A stretch of 5,782 nucleotides of DNA from Methanimicrococcus sp. (GTDB lineage: Archaea; Halobacteriota; Methanosarcinia; Methanosarcinales; Methanosarcinaceae). Positions 5,205 to 5,782 of this stretch are shown here, one piece after another; positions within the stretch are counted from its first letter, which is position 1; the number at the start of each line of letters is the position of its first letter. The translations under genes and the position numbers were made by a program. The stretch is from NCBI GenBank assembly GCA_009776675.1, contig WRNK01000026.1, positions 4,576-10,357 of the forward strand, in the 5' to 3' direction. Below the pieces are notes generated by a model. It ran no database searches, was not told the origin of the DNA, and was given only the letters and a program-made list of their open reading frames with translations.

Positions 5205-5782
5205 ATGGTAAATCAAACAGACACAAAATTCATTACACTGACAAAAGAAAATATCGGTAAAGAACACATTTGCTGTGCCTTTTCGGACAAGAAATGTGCA
5301 AAAAGCTACGAAGCAAAAAAAGAATGGCTAAAGAGGGAATTTGATAACGGTTATGTCTTTCGCAGGCTTGATGAACGGGCAAAAGTCTTCATCGAATACG
5401 GTCCTGCCGAAAAAGCGTGGATCCCGGTTGACGCCCCGAATTATTTAATGATCAACTGCTTTTGGGTTTCCGGGCAATACAAAGGAAAAGGCTACGCCAA
5501 AGCATTGCTTCAAACAGCCATTGACGATGCAAAAGCACAAGGCAAAGACGGGCTTGTCACGGTCGTTGGAACGAGCAAATTCCCCTACATGAGCGACACA
5601 AAATGGCTTTTAGGACAAGGATTTACTGCCGCAGAAAAACTGCCGTATGGATTTAGTTTGCTCGTTTTGAAATTGAACCCGAAAGCAAAAGATCCGTCGT
5701 TTAAAAAATCCGTACAAAGCGGAGAATGTTTGGAAAAAGGCTTGGTCGTTTATTATACCAACCGCTGCCCGTTTACGGAATA
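5205..5782 (+). CDS. yoaP: YoaP-type GNAT acetyltransferase, C-terminus cut off by window edge
   Basis: The frame is open for 192 codons from the ATG at 5205 to the right edge. ENIGKEHICCAFSDKK (15-30), KVFIEYGPAEKAWIPVD (60-76) and INCFWVSGQYKGKGYAKALL (83-102) match the layout of Bacillus subtilis YoaP as I recall it. The acetyl-CoA loop is QYKGKGYA (91-98). After the GNAT domain, GLVVYYTNRCPF (near 178-189) begins the extra C-terminal YoaP domain, so roughly 60 residues are probably missing. The substrate of YoaP is not established to my knowledge. AAGGGGG (5189-5195) lies 9 nt before the ATG, the strongest ribosome site in the cluster. The 48-bp gap to the ABM-like gene has no terminator, suggesting cotranscription. 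Confidence 0.85.
   Translation, partial: MVNQTDTKFITLTKENIGKEHICCAFSDKKCAKSYEAKKEWLKREFDNGYVFRRLDERAKVFIEYGPAEKAWIPVDAPNYLMINCFWVSGQYKGKGYAKALLQTAIDDAKAQGKDGLVTVVGTSKFPYMSDTKWLLGQGFTAAEKLPYGFSLLVLKLNPKAKDPSFKKSVQSGECLEKGLVVYYTNRCPFTE

Noticed and set aside
1883..5782. Integron cassette array (small co-directional genes, GNATs and toxin-like genes)
   Set aside because: The gaps in the cluster are mostly too short for attC sites and I found no paired RYYYAAC/GTTRRRY core sites.

Overview
The window looks like a chromosomal stretch from a low-GC Gram-positive bacterium, most likely a clostridial-type member of Bacillota. This rests on the AT-rich sequence, A- and G-rich Shine-Dalgarno sites, a TrpE with clostridial-style motifs, and a gene resembling Bacillus YoaP. 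It is a judgement from remembered family sequences; no search was run.

The left fifth (1-1209) is the first 403 codons of trpE (anthranilate synthase component I) on the minus strand, running off the left edge. About 670 bp follow with no long gene (1210-1882), but the stretch has structure: three tandem 32-bp repeats, a strong hairpin usable as a terminator on both strands, and two short convergent ORFs that end on either side of it. The minus-strand ORF (48 codons) has a good ribosome binding site. The plus-strand one (45 codons) runs through the repeats.

From 1883 rightward everything is on the plus strand: a PhnO-like GNAT acetyltransferase whose stop lies in an 11-bp triplication, a 228-bp gap with a possible stem-loop and promoter, a class III Fic AMP-transferase (NmFic-like), a class II Fic protein with a C-terminal winged helix, a RimJ/RimL-type GNAT acetyltransferase, a small dimeric alpha-beta-barrel (ABM-like) protein, and the start of a YoaP-type GNAT acetyltransferase that runs off the right edge. 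The last five are separated by only 38-84 bp and could be one operon.

The theme right of trpE is transfer of small groups from nucleotide cofactors: two AMP-transferases with different built-in autoinhibition and three acetyltransferases from different GNAT branches. Whether they act together or are an accessory accumulation of small enzyme genes cannot be settled from the sequence. The most interesting points are the adjacent class III/class II Fic pair, the altered residue in the class III inhibitory motif, and the unassigned repeat/hairpin/small-ORF region upstream of trpE.
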